The notes under the pieces: generated by a model
What the model was told of the DNA's origin: nothing
Seen by the model: the letters and a program-made list of their open reading frames with translations, nothing else
The model's database searches: none
Made by a program: the position numbers and the translations under genes
Origin: Shewanella morhuae
GTDB lineage: Bacteria; Pseudomonadota; Gammaproteobacteria; Enterobacterales; Shewanellaceae
Assembly: GCF_900156405.1 (NCBI RefSeq)
Contig: NZ_FTNN01000005.1
Location: 168,785 to 232,784 of the forward strand
DNA length: 64,000 bases
Reading direction: 5' to 3'
Part shown: piece by piece, positions 7,958 to 16,583 of the stretch
Position numbering within the stretch: position 1 is the first letter of the stretch
How the letters are laid out: the number at the start of each line of letters is the position of its first letter

Positions 7958-9651
7958 GTGCCGATTCCCATCGTTGATGTTTCAGGAGATTCTATTGGTA
8001 ATCGAATGGTGACACGGGTTAATTCATCGGGATCGCACGTTACTGTGACACCATATTGTTCGCCAAAAAGATTTTGAATGCGCTTATGTACTAAGTTCAT
8101 CCCAAGCCCCTCTGAGCCTTCAATGGGGTGATATAAGCCAGCATTGTCTATGACTTCTAATTCCAATACATTATTTTCTAGTTTCCCCGTCACTTTAATT
8201 TTCCCTTGCTCAATCATGTGTGAAGTGCCGTGTTTCACCGCATTTTCGATAATAGGCTGCAGGGTAAAAGCTGGTACCTTACAGTGATAGAGTGATTCAG
8301 GTATCGCGATACTGACATGCAATTTATCAATAAAACGTGCTTTTTCAATGGTGAGATAAGAAGCGATGTGATCTAGCTCATCACCTAACGTCACTAAACC
8401 TGTAGTTCGTTTTAAATTGATGCGTAAAAATTGAGATAATTGCTGCAGTAACTGTTTCGACATATCGGGATCGCGCTTGATAATCGCGCTAATGGTATTA
8501 AGGGCATTAAACAAAAAATGTGGATTAACCTGTGCCTGCAGTAATTTAAGTTCGGCTTGAGTGAGTAAATTTTGTTGTTGTTCAAAACGGCCATAAAGTA
8601 TTTGGTTTGATAATAAACGGGCAATACCTTCACCTAAGGTACGGTTAATATTCAAAAAAAGTTTATTTTTGGGCTCGTAAAGTTTAATAGTGCCAATCAC
8701 TTCTGTGTCACTGCGTAGCGGGATAACGAGGCTAGAACCAAGGCGACAGTGAGTTGAAATAGAGCAGGCATAGGGCATTTCAACGCCATCGGCAAACATC
8801 ACCTTATTTTGATTGATGGCTTCTAAGGTGATTTTAGATGAAATTGGGGTGCCTGGAAGATGGTGATCGGCGCCGATACCGATAAAAGCTAAGAGCTTGT
8901 CTCTGTCTGTAATCGCGACCGCGCCAACGTTGGTTTCTTCAATAACAATCTGAGCGACGAGGCTGCTGCTCTGCTCGTTAAATCCTTTTGACAATAGTCC
9001 AACACTGCGTTCGGCTATTTTTAATGCCTTAGTCGAAAAACTAGAGGACAGTTTGTCAAACATGGCCTTTTGGTCACGGATCATGCTCATAAACAGCGCT
9101 GCACCGATGGAGTTGACCAACAACATGGGCGGTGCAATTTGACGGACCAATGCCCATGCATCATCAAAAGGATGGGCGACCAGAAGGATAATGCTCATTT
9201 GCATCATCTCGGCATAAAGGGTCACGAGGCAAACGAGTAATGGATTATAGATAAGTTCACTTTTACCCGCACGCCTTAAGTAAAAGCTTATCATCCCCGC
9301 CGAGAGTCCTTCTAACGTGGTTGAAATCGCGCAGGCTAAGTCGGTAAAACCGCCCATGCTATAACGGTGAAGCCCACCAGTGAGTCCGACCAGAAAACCA
9401 GTCACTGGCCCGCCCAATAATCCCCCTAATACCGCACCCATTGCGCGCGTATTGGCAATCGCTCCAGAGGTTTGTTCGCCAAAATAGGTTGCCATAACGC
9501 AGAAACTTGAAAAAATCAGATACATAAAAATTTTATGTGGCAGACGGGGGGATGTTTCGGCAAACAGTTTAAACAGCGGCGTTTTACTGACCAAGTAAAC
9601 AATCACTAAATACAGCGACATCTGTTGGGTCAACAAGAGAATTAAGGACAT
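7954..9651 (-). CDS. btsS: Sensor histidine kinase, BtsS (LytS) type
   Basis: A 565-residue membrane kinase very similar to E. coli BtsS along its length. The N-terminal ~210 residues are a 5TM-LytS sensor (segments such as NTRAMGAVLGGLLGGPVTGFLVGLTGGLHRYSMGG). A GAF-like domain follows (about 220-350; AVAITDRDKLLAFIGIGADHHLPG). Then come a His-kinase region with the phospho-accepting His in QAQVNPHFLFNALNTI and an ATP-binding domain (PIIENAVKHG, GLGMNLVHKRI). E. coli BtsS binds extracellular pyruvate; the same ligand is inferred here. It heads the btsS-btsR pair. Confidence 0.93.
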   Translation of the reverse strand: MSLILLLTQQMSLYLVIVYLVSKTPLFKLFAETSPRLPHKIFMYLIFSSFCVMATYFGEQTSGAIANTRAMGAVLGGLLGGPVTGFLVGLTGGLHRYSMGGFTDLACAISTTLEGLSAGMISFYLRRAGKSELIYNPLLVCLVTLYAEMMQMSIILLVAHPFDDAWALVRQIAPPMLLVNSIGAALFMSMIRDQKAMFDKLSSSFSTKALKIAERSVGLLSKGFNEQSSSLVAQIVIEETNVGAVAITDRDKLLAFIGIGADHHLPGTPISSKITLEAINQNKVMFADGVEMPYACSISTHCRLGSSLVIPLRSDTEVIGTIKLYEPKNKLFLNINRTLGEGIARLLSNQILYGRFEQQQNLLTQAELKLLQAQVNPHFLFNALNTISAIIKRDPDMSKQLLQQLSQFLRINLKRTTGLVTLGDELDHIASYLTIEKARFIDKLHVSIAIPESLYHCKVPAFTLQPIIENAVKHGTSHMIEQGKIKVTGKLENNVLELEVIDNAGLYHPIEGSEGLGMNLVHKRIQNLFGEQYGVTVTCDPDELTRVTIRLPIESPETSTMGIGT

Positions 9652-9778
9652 AATGGCTCACATTATTGTCACAGATGTCGGCGCAGTAGTATCAAATTGA
9701 AATTGTATGCGCGAGATCAGAGTTCAAATTCAACCGTTAAGATATAAAGAGCAGCATATTGCATCTTTAGGAGGACAT

Positions 9779-10021
9779 ATGTCCAATTCTGTTCACGGTC
9801 ATGATGTTATGGCGCTGATGGTAGCTCAAGGGGCCGCGATTATAAAGCCTGAATTAATTTCTTTAATGGGACAACAGTTTGGCTTATTGGCCCGATATCA
9901 TACGTGTAGTGCCGTTGATCTTAGCGCTGAAGCATTGCTACAGTTATTGATGCACAAAGGAAAATTACTCGACACGCCCCAAGGTATTGAACTCGCCGCG
10001 GGCAAACAATGTGATCATTGA
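9779..10021 (+). CDS. yecH: YecH family metal-binding protein
   Basis: An 80-residue protein. The start is the ATG at 9779, preceded by a near-perfect AGGAGG at 9769-9774; a longer in-frame reading from 9707 lacks such support. Possible metal ligands are HGHDV near the N-terminus, the central YHTCSA, and the terminal CDH, matching E. coli YecH, whose role is unknown. It is divergent from btsS and convergent with the ParA/RHH pair. Confidence 0.85.
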   Translation: MSNSVHGHDVMALMVAQGAAIIKPELISLMGQQFGLLARYHTCSAVDLSAEALLQLLMHKGKLLDTPQGIELAAGKQCDH

Positions 10022-10078
10022 TTAAAGAGTAATACAACCAGAAGCTGCCTACTTTCAATCAGTGACTCTGGCTAAAGG

Positions 10079-10423
10079 CTAGGTTTCGCTATGACGTTTG
10101 TTGGCAATGAGTTCTTGTTGTATGGGCGTCAGTTGGCTAAATTCATTGATTAGAATACGCAGTAATCGAGACTTTGCGATACCAGTCGATTTTGAGAGTG
10201 TATTAAGCTGAGAGATACTATTTTCAGTGAGGGTAAAGGTTGCATGACGATAAATTTTTGTCGATTTTTTATCTAACCCTTTAATAAAGGCCGACGTTGT
10301 AGGTGCGGTTAATAAACTTTTTTTACCAAAGGCATAGTTATTAGCATCTTCAATAAAATCCTCGACAGAGACTGACTTGATGGGCTGCTTAGGTCGCTTA
10401 CGTTTAAGATCAGTTAAGCTCAT
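10079..10423 (-). CDS. Ribbon-helix-helix protein, partner of ParA-like ATPase
   Basis: A small basic protein (114 residues from the ATG at 10423; an upstream in-frame ATG at 10456 would add 11). The ATG overlaps the end of the parA-like gene by 14 bases. Residues 50-95 form a ribbon-helix-helix DNA-binding fold: beta strand ATFTLTENS, then ISQLNTLSKSTGIAKSRLLRILINEF. The N-terminus is Lys/Arg-rich (LKRKRPKQPIKS), which could stimulate the ATPase as CopG/Arc-type ParB analogues do. No parS-like repeat array was seen nearby. Confidence 0.75.
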   Translation of the reverse strand: MSLTDLKRKRPKQPIKSVSVEDFIEDANNYAFGKKSLLTAPTTSAFIKGLDKKSTKIYRHATFTLTENSISQLNTLSKSTGIAKSRLLRILINEFSQLTPIQQELIANKRHSET

Positions 10424-11078
10424 AGCTATTTTCTGATGGTATTGCGAATAATTCATCCGCTATAGCGCGGATTTCATCGGCAGCCTTACCATCGGGTTCG
10501 ACTTCGACCACTGAGGAGCCTTTTTCTTCACTGTCGTCATAAATATTTCGACAAAACGTGACCGAGTTTAGCACTCTTAATCCGAAGGATTTCACCACAT
10601 CTTTCGCTTCTAAAATACGTTTAAATTGCGTGGGCAGAGCAGGGCATTGGGTCAAAACGATTGTAGATATCATTTTGGGGTTGACCATCTTGCAGGTACT
10701 TAGCATGTCTTCCATGTGAGGTAAGGTTTTTAGATCACGTCTCTTTGGCCTTAAAGGGATCACAACATAGGTCGCAACTGACATTGCAGCGCGCATGGCT
10801 AAGTTATCCTGCCCCCCGCAGTCTACAATTACGTAATCAAATCGGTCATTGAGGCTCAATAAATCGTTACGGATTTTGCCATAAAGTTGAATGCAATTAA
10901 TGCTTGGAAGGCTGGGATCATTGTTTCTTGCTTGGATCCAATCTGAAGTGGTGCGCTGGGGATCGCAATCGACCATGAGAACATTGGCTTGAAATTTTTG
11001 CTGAATATACACCGCAAGGTTTTGAGCTAAACAACTTTTCCCGCTCCCTCCTTTTTCGCCTCCTACCAACAAAATCAT
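10410..11078 (-). CDS. Orphan ParA/MinD-family ATPase
   Basis: A 222-residue P-loop ATPase with the deviant Walker A KGGSGKS at residues 9-15, Walker A' DCDPQRT and Walker B-like YVIVDCGGQDN. It lacks an N-terminal DNA-binding extension, like the small plasmid type Ib ParA and positioning ATPases. It is followed by an overlapping RHH-protein gene, so the two form a ParA/RHH cassette, yet no replication gene or plasmid remnant is beside it. This is not the chromosomal parA, which sits near oriC with rsmG/gidA. Cargo is unknown. Confidence 0.9.
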   Translation of the reverse strand: MILLVGGEKGGSGKSCLAQNLAVYIQQKFQANVLMVDCDPQRTTSDWIQARNNDPSLPSINCIQLYGKIRNDLLSLNDRFDYVIVDCGGQDNLAMRAAMSVATYVVIPLRPKRRDLKTLPHMEDMLSTCKMVNPKMISTIVLTQCPALPTQFKRILEAKDVVKSFGLRVLNSVTFCRNIYDDSEEKGSSVVEVEPDGKAADEIRAIADELFAIPSENSYELN

Positions 11079-11153
11079 GTTACGCCCCTTAATGAACCTA
11101 GCAATGAATTGAGTGTAGAACAGACACGCTAAACCTGCGAAATTTAAGTTTAA

Positions 11154-11456
11154 TTAAAGGAGTTGTATGGCGATATGGTAGCTGTGCTCATGGCATTTAG
11201 CACAACGGCATACTTGCCCCTTTATGGTATTTTGTTGTCTAGTATTGGCATTAAAGGTCACTTCAATTAGCTCACCTAATGCAAAAGGTTTTTTATAATC
11301 GAATAAAAGCCCACGTCTTGCTAAGTCGATACATACGCCTTCGTCGGTTTGTGTTTCACCTTGGGCATCGACCCAATTTAACACTATCCGTTCTGCTTCC
11401 ATGTCTACACGTAATGACGTACGTTTTTCTTCGAAACCAATAGAATGACTGCCCAT
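11154..11456 (-). CDS. PilZ domain protein
   Basis: A 100-residue single-domain PilZ protein, probably a cyclic-di-GMP receptor. The arginine motif is KRTSLR (R-x3-R) near residue 12. The second motif, D/N-x-S-x-x-G, appears as DLARRG, with Ala in place of Ser. The C-terminal strand carries an unusual CRCAKCH cluster. GGAG lies 10 bp before the ATG. It sits between psiE and the ParA/RHH pair on the same strand, with separate intergenic gaps, so shared transcription is possible but not shown. Confidence 0.85.
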   Translation of the reverse strand: MGSHSIGFEEKRTSLRVDMEAERIVLNWVDAQGETQTDEGVCIDLARRGLLFDYKKPFALGELIEVTFNANTRQQNTIKGQVCRCAKCHEHSYHIAIQLL

Positions 11457-11613
11457 AACTTAATTACTCCGTCAGTGGTTTATCTTAGTAAAACTAGCAT
11501 AATGGCTTTTGGGCAGAATACCAATGTGAATGCGAGGTCTTTAAGTGCTACCTTAATATCAAGACAATTAATGTCACTCATTAAGGCAGCAATAGCACCC
11601 ATTTAGTTGCTGA

Positions 11614-12018
11614 TTAATTATCGTATTCTTGGTTTTTCGGGTAAGGCATTTTTAACTGTCCCCAACGGATCACTATAACGGTCGCTGCTAAAACAAGCGT
11701 AGATGCTGATATCGCTACGATACGCCAGTCATCCATACTTTTCATATCTAATATCAAATAACGCGCTAATGCCACAATTGCAATATAAAGCGGCATACGC
11801 ACGGGTAATTTACCTGATTCGAAATAACTCGCCACCATGGCTAGAACTTCTAAGTAAATAAAGAGTAAGAGTAAGTCAGCTAGCACCACCATACGTACAG
11901 AAATAATATGAACAATTTCTTGGCCGATAGCGACGATAGTGGCAATAGCGATGAGAAATAAGACTAAGTGTTCTACGGCTTTAAGGCTTTTAGAACCATA
12001 TTGGCGATAAAATGGCAT
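11614..12018 (-). CDS. psiE: Phosphate-starvation-inducible membrane protein PsiE
   Basis: A 134-residue inner-membrane protein with four hydrophobic segments (about 14-35, 42-64, 78-95, 103-125) and the family feature LARYLILDMKSMDDWRIVAISAS. E. coli PsiE (136 residues) is induced by phosphate starvation through PhoB and affected by cAMP-CRP; its molecular role is unknown. A CRP-like site and a plausible promoter lie directly upstream; I saw no convincing Pho box. Confidence 0.9.
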   Translation of the reverse strand: MPFYRQYGSKSLKAVEHLVLFLIAIATIVAIGQEIVHIISVRMVVLADLLLLFIYLEVLAMVASYFESGKLPVRMPLYIAIVALARYLILDMKSMDDWRIVAISASTLVLAATVIVIRWGQLKMPYPKNQEYDN

Positions 12019-12039
12019 GGAAGTTCCCTACTAAATGTT

Positions 12040-12110
12040 TGTATAAATACTAACAGTAAAAAAACAATTAGCAGGGAAAACCTAGCTAAATATCCGTGAC
12101 TTAATTCACA
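12040..12110 (-). promoter_or_regulatory. psiE promoter with CRP site
   Basis: On the minus strand, TGTGA-N6-TCACG at 12110-12095 lies within a longer imperfect palindrome (12091-12114) and is a strong match to the CRP site. Downstream are TTGTTT (12067-12062), a 16-bp spacer and TATACA (12045-12040). The site centre would fall near -70 from the expected start, a class I activating position. E. coli psiE is also a CRP target, which supports the call. Confidence 0.7.
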
Positions 12111-12158
12111 GATACGTATGATCGTAGGCTTTACTACAAAGCCCGTCTTAAGTGATGT

Positions 12159-13331
12159 TTAACCGGGACGACCATCGGTTCTGGCTTGACATAACATCGG
12201 GCCATAATAAAGGCAGAAACAACCGAAGGCGACTAGCCAACAGATAATCGTGCTGAGTAATAGCAGTGACGACCAAAGGGGGAGTATTCCCGCTAGCACT
12301 CTGAGTAACACTGCCAGTAGCATTAATCCAAAGCAATATGGCATTAAACGCGGTGGTTGCAATGCTCTACCGGTATGACCTAACGAGACCCTAGCCATCA
12401 TGGCTAAAATCATTCCGCCTAAACCACCAACGGTAATTGCGTGCATACCGACAGACAGCGGAAACCCCAAAGCGATCAGTGCTAGACCAAGCGGGATGCA
12501 AACATAACTGAGATGCAGGGACCACAGTAGTGGAACACGCCAGCTTGCATGCCAACCCCAACGATGCCAGCGTAACAGCAAAACTAAGCTCGCAATGCCC
12601 GCTATGCTGCGAATGAAGATGTCCTCTTGCAGGACGATACTCAAGACAAGTGTAGCAAGACTGATAAAACTTAGCCATTCGAGTGCCGGAATAGAACTCT
12701 GACGTTGCCATTGTGTGGCTTTTTCTGTGAAAAAGGGAATAACTCGACCACCTAAAAGAGCCACTATGGTGCTCATTAGAATAACCGCGCCGTATAAACC
12801 AATGTTTACCCAGTTAAATTGATTTGTCAGTACGCCGTAATAACTCAGCGCATTCATTAGGGTCAGTAAAGTAAAGATAGGGATGAATACAAAGTTACGC
12901 CATTGACGAACACGGATTACTGAGCGAGCGATTAGCGCTGCGGTGAGGGGTAAAAATAACAAGTCGATAAACATAATCAGTTTAAACGGCACTGCTGCTG
13001 GCACAAGGAATAACAGCCGAGGTAACAACCATACGACAAATAACCCGATTAACACTGGTCCTTTTGCTCCAGGCTGGCCTGTCCAATTTTGTACCGCCGT
13101 TAATAAAAAACCGGCTACGACAGCACAAACGAAACCAAAGATCATTTCGTGTCCATGCCACCAAAGAGGATTAAGTGAAACGGGTAAGAGGCTAATTCCT
13201 GATAGAAATCCTCCCCATATTCCTAAAGCGAGTACGCTAAATAAGCTGGCAAACAGGAAAAATGGTCTGAAACCTAATCTAAATAAAGCTATTGGAGGCT
13301 GCAAATGCGCGGGATCATCAATGTTCAACAT
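12159..13331 (-). CDS. nnrS: NnrS family haem-copper membrane protein
   Basis: A 390-residue protein with about 12 membrane segments. Conserved histidines in membrane context (PLWWHGHEMIFGFVCAVVAGFLLTAV near residue 57 and GMHAITVGGLGGMILAMMARVSLGHTGR near 300) match NnrS, a haem- and copper-containing protein linked to tolerance of nitric oxide and nitrosative stress. The gene stands alone; an inverted repeat lies 58-89 bp before the start. Confidence 0.93.
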   Translation of the reverse strand: MLNIDDPAHLQPPIALFRLGFRPFFLFASLFSVLALGIWGGFLSGISLLPVSLNPLWWHGHEMIFGFVCAVVAGFLLTAVQNWTGQPGAKGPVLIGLFVVWLLPRLLFLVPAAVPFKLIMFIDLLFLPLTAALIARSVIRVRQWRNFVFIPIFTLLTLMNALSYYGVLTNQFNWVNIGLYGAVILMSTIVALLGGRVIPFFTEKATQWQRQSSIPALEWLSFISLATLVLSIVLQEDIFIRSIAGIASLVLLLRWHRWGWHASWRVPLLWSLHLSYVCIPLGLALIALGFPLSVGMHAITVGGLGGMILAMMARVSLGHTGRALQPPRLMPYCFGLMLLAVLLRVLAGILPLWSSLLLLSTIICWLVAFGCFCLYYGPMLCQARTDGRPG

Positions 13332-13388
13332 AAGTCACTCTTGAGTATCTGACTAAATTTGTCAGGCATTATAAGGTTCAAATAAAAT

Positions 13389-13420
13389 GAATGTATATAT
13401 ATCAATGTGAGTATACATTC
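13389..13420. promoter_or_regulatory. Inverted repeat upstream of nnrS
   Basis: GAATGTATA (13389-13397) and TATACATTC (13412-13420) form a perfect 9-bp inverted repeat with a 14-bp spacer. Each half loosely resembles an NsrR half-site, which would suit a nitric-oxide-responsive gene, but that assignment is inference. The same gap (13332-13702) also has a 12-bp palindrome TTTATGCATAAA at 13520-13531 and the inverted repeat at 13649-13686; no gene is visible in it. Confidence 0.5.
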
Positions 13421-13648
13421 TTTAAGTTGATTAAAGATAAATATCCCTTTAACTGGGCTAAATTAAATTCAAACTTTTTACGTGATGGCAAGCACATATT
13501 TAACGTAACTAAGTTGATTTTTATGCATAAATCTTAATTTACAATAAAAGGTTATTTGTACGGTTAGCGAGAGAGTAGTTGATTGCGGCTAAGTAGAGGA
13601 TAGTGACTGATGAAGCGTTCAGTTATTGATTGGCGTTGATATATTATC

Positions 13649-13686
13649 GCTTATGTTGTGCACTGGGGAGATTACACAACATAAGC
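13649..13686. terminator. Perfect 12-bp inverted repeat after the DUF2062 gene
   Basis: GCTTATGTTGTG (13649-13660) and CACAACATAAGC (13675-13686) are exact complements around a 14-nt loop, 17 bp beyond the stop of the minus-strand DUF2062 gene. The position suits a terminator, but the minus strand continues GATAATAT without a T run. It could be a Rho-linked 3' hairpin or a protein-binding palindrome. Confidence 0.5.
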
Positions 13687-13702
13687 TGCAAGGGCTGAAA
13701 GA

Positions 13703-14212
13703 TTATTTATTTTTACGTTTTTGCCATTTAAACATAATCGAATATTTCCATAGATTATTAATTAGCAAATAACCCACAGCAGCAAAAACGATGCCGAGTA
13801 CCAAACAGCCAAGTAAGAAGGGCGGACCTATGGTGGCAAGCGATGCTTCAATCCATTGCCAGCTTGCTTCAAAGGTAAAATCTTGCGGAGCATGGCCGAG
13901 TATTTTAGCTCCGAGTAAATAGGCACCATAAAACATCACTGGCATGGTTAACGGGTTAGTTATCCATACTAATGCAACAGAAACGGGAATATTAACATTA
14001 AATAGAATAGCAAAAGCAGCAGCCACGACCATCTGAAATGGCATTGGGATCCAAGCAACAAATAATCCTACTGCGAATGCGCCAGGAGCCGATTTGCGAT
14101 TAAGTGCCCACAGATTGGGATTATGTAACAAGCGTCCGAACATGCGTAAGTGTTTATGCTCACGCAAGGTTTCAGGCTTAGGCATAAATCTTTTGATAAA
14201 TTTTTTTGGCAT
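13703..14212 (-). CDS. DUF2062 domain membrane protein
   Basis: A 169-residue protein with a basic N-terminus (PKKFIKRFMPKPETLREHKHL) and two or three hydrophobic segments (about 45-65, 70-100, 130-155). It contains the DUF2062 pattern FAVGLFVAWIPMPFQMVVAAAFA and NIPVSVALVWITNPLTMP. Function is unknown. It is divergent from comEC, with only 32 bp between the start codons, so the promoters must overlap the coding ends. Confidence 0.85.
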   Translation of the reverse strand: MPKKFIKRFMPKPETLREHKHLRMFGRLLHNPNLWALNRKSAPGAFAVGLFVAWIPMPFQMVVAAAFAILFNVNIPVSVALVWITNPLTMPVMFYGAYLLGAKILGHAPQDFTFEASWQWIEASLATIGPPFLLGCLVLGIVFAAVGYLLINNLWKYSIMFKWQKRKNK

Positions 14213-14244
14213 AGGCTGAAATTACTGTCTTAACTTAATTCACT

Positions 14245-16551
14245 ATGAATCGATTCATGTTTGGCTTTAGTGCCATTTTGTTATCAGCGATGTTGTGGCC
14301 TTCGCTGCCGCCAGTCAATTATTTACCCTACCTTGTTGCTGGGGCGTTAATCATACATCGAAAAATCCCTATTTGCGCAGGTGGACTCTTTGCAATTGCA
14401 TGGCTAACTATTTTTTGCTTAGGCTTATCTAGGCAGGATCTTCCGATGTTACAACAACCTATACAGGTAAGAGGCGAAATCATATCACTAGTTAGTCGAA
14501 ACAGCGACTGGCTAAGTTTGGATATATCCTTCATTAAACCAAATTTAATCTTCGTGCCAAATGCAAAATTGCGTCTATCGTGGAAAAATCCGCCAGAAGT
14601 CGATGTTGGTCAAGTGTGGCAATTCACCTTAGCGCCAAAGAGTATAGCGAGCGTGTTAAATCAAGGGGGTTATAACGAGCAAAAACAATTTATCAGCCAA
14701 CATCTTGTTGGTAGAGGGCGAGTTATTGATGCGCAATTGCTTGAGGTTTCATCTTCACTGCGTAATGACCTTATCAGCTCGTTAAAACCCGAATTAACCT
14801 TATTGCCCCAAGGGGATATTTTACTGGCGTTACTTTTAGGTGATAAGCAATTGATCTCAAAAGAGCGTTGGCAAGCTTTAAGGCAAACAGGGACGGGCCA
14901 TTTAGTGGCGATTTCTGGGTTACATCTCTCGGTGGTTACAGCATGGATATACACTTGCCTGTTGTTCGGTTTAAGTCGTTTTATGCCACATCAGAGTCGG
15001 CGTAATATCACTCTTGCGTTAGTCACTGCCGGAATCAGTGCCGCTTTTTATGCTTATTTGGCCGGTTTTGGGATCTCGACTCAACGTGCTTTAGTGATGA
15101 TTTTATTATTAATGTTGTTAAGTTTACTAAAGCGATTCTCCTCGGCGTGGGAGCGCTTGTTGTTTGCTCTGTTTATGGTATTACTGCTTGATCCATTGGC
15201 TTGTTTAAGTGCTGGATTTTGGCTGTCGTTTTGTGCTTTAGGCATCATCTTATACACCTTAGAAATTCAGCCTAAAAAATTCACCTCAATCTCAACACGA
15301 AGGACGCGTGTATACACAGGATTAATGCAGTTTTGGGCCATTCAGTGGCGCTTAAGTCTTGGGCTTGGATTACTGCAAGCCGCACTATTTGGCGGCGTGA
15401 GTTTACATAGCTTGTGGATGAATATTTTAGCAGTACCTTGGTTTAGCTTTGTGGTGATCCCGTTAGCTATGGCGGGATTTATTTGCTGGTGGCTTGGGAC
15501 TGCGTTTGGATTATCTTGGTTGGTGTTACTGCGCCTGAGTGATTGGAGTTTATCGCCCTATGCATGGCTGTTAGATATAAGCCCGCAATTACCAGCCCAT
15601 TGGTTAACGCTTTCAGACTCAACATTAGCCTTAATATTATCTACTTTTATTGGTGGGATATTGTGGCGTTATGTACCTAAAAATAAGCATTATCTCCCAT
15701 GGTTAAGCATGCTGAGCTTACTGTTTATCCCCATCCTACTTGCTTGTATGACCTTGTGGCCTCGTGTTCACTCCAACCGATGGGCTATGCATTTACTTGA
15801 TGTGGGCCAAGGTTTAGCTGTGGTGATTGAAAAGAATGGCAGAGGATTTATCTACGATACGGGCGCCGCTTTTGGTGATGACTTTAGTTATGCAGAGCGA
15901 GTGATATTGCCATTTTTAAAAGCAAAGGGTATTCAAACTATTGACTATATAGTAATTAGCCATGGTGATAACGATCATGCTGGTGGCGCTGCAATCTTAA
16001 TAGATGCTTATCCTGCTGCGCAGTTAATTACCGATGTGGTTGGGCTTAATGGGCAAAACTGTCGGCCAAGGCATATTAAATGGCAAGGCTTAAATGTGAA
16101 TTTACTCTCACCACCTCAAGTGCAAGCGGGTAATAACGGTTCTTGTGTGGCGCGCATTAATGATGATTGGCAAAGCCTGCTACTGACGGGAGATATTGAA
16201 AAACAAACTGAAGCCGCACTATTAAGGAGTGAATATATATTACAAAGCGAAGTTCTCGTGGCGCCGCACCATGGCAGTAAAACGTCATCAACTGAGGCCT
16301 TTATCGATGCCGTTGCGCCTAAATTAGTTTTATTTTCAGCAGGTTTGGCCAATCGCTATGGTTTGCCTAAACCTATCGTGGTAGGACGTTATCAGCAGCG
16401 AGATATTATGCACCTCACTACAGGAATAGAAGGGCAGATTAGTGTGATTTTTCAGCAGTCTGAGCGTGAGGTAAAGACTTATCGTGGTGATTTAGCGCCA
16501 TTTTGGTACAACTCTTTGTTTAGATTTGGTGACTTTATTAATCCAGAGTAG
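14245..16551 (+). CDS. comEC: DNA internalisation-related competence protein ComEC/Rec2
   Basis: A 768-residue polytopic membrane protein forming the inner-membrane channel for single-stranded DNA in natural transformation. The N-terminal DUF4131 region is followed by the competence domain (GTGHLVAISGLHLSVV and membrane helices, about 195-480) and a C-terminal metallo-beta-lactamase-like domain (LDVGQGLAVVIEKNGRGFIYDTG, SHGDNDHAGG, LLTGDIE, APHHGSK). All the MBL motifs look intact, so nothing suggests loss of function. comEC-msbA-lpxK is a conserved gene order (ycaI-msbA-lpxK in E. coli). Confidence 0.95.
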   Translation: MNRFMFGFSAILLSAMLWPSLPPVNYLPYLVAGALIIHRKIPICAGGLFAIAWLTIFCLGLSRQDLPMLQQPIQVRGEIISLVSRNSDWLSLDISFIKPNLIFVPNAKLRLSWKNPPEVDVGQVWQFTLAPKSIASVLNQGGYNEQKQFISQHLVGRGRVIDAQLLEVSSSLRNDLISSLKPELTLLPQGDILLALLLGDKQLISKERWQALRQTGTGHLVAISGLHLSVVTAWIYTCLLFGLSRFMPHQSRRNITLALVTAGISAAFYAYLAGFGISTQRALVMILLLMLLSLLKRFSSAWERLLFALFMVLLLDPLACLSAGFWLSFCALGIILYTLEIQPKKFTSISTRRTRVYTGLMQFWAIQWRLSLGLGLLQAALFGGVSLHSLWMNILAVPWFSFVVIPLAMAGFICWWLGTAFGLSWLVLLRLSDWSLSPYAWLLDISPQLPAHWLTLSDSTLALILSTFIGGILWRYVPKNKHYLPWLSMLSLLFIPILLACMTLWPRVHSNRWAMHLLDVGQGLAVVIEKNGRGFIYDTGAAFGDDFSYAERVILPFLKAKGIQTIDYIVISHGDNDHAGGAAILIDAYPAAQLITDVVGLNGQNCRPRHIKWQGLNVNLLSPPQVQAGNNGSCVARINDDWQSLLLTGDIEKQTEAALLRSEYILQSEVLVAPHHGSKTSSTEAFIDAVAPKLVLFSAGLANRYGLPKPIVVGRYQQRDIMHLTTGIEGQISVIFQQSEREVKTYRGDLAPFWYNSLFRFGDFINPE

Positions 16552-16583
16552 AATGCCCACTTTGCCATAATTTAGTGTTATCT

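Noticed and set aside
13424-13442. TTGAT-TAAA-GATAA as an FNR/EtrA site before nnrS
   Set aside because: Only one half matches the consensus TTGAT-N4-ATCAA.
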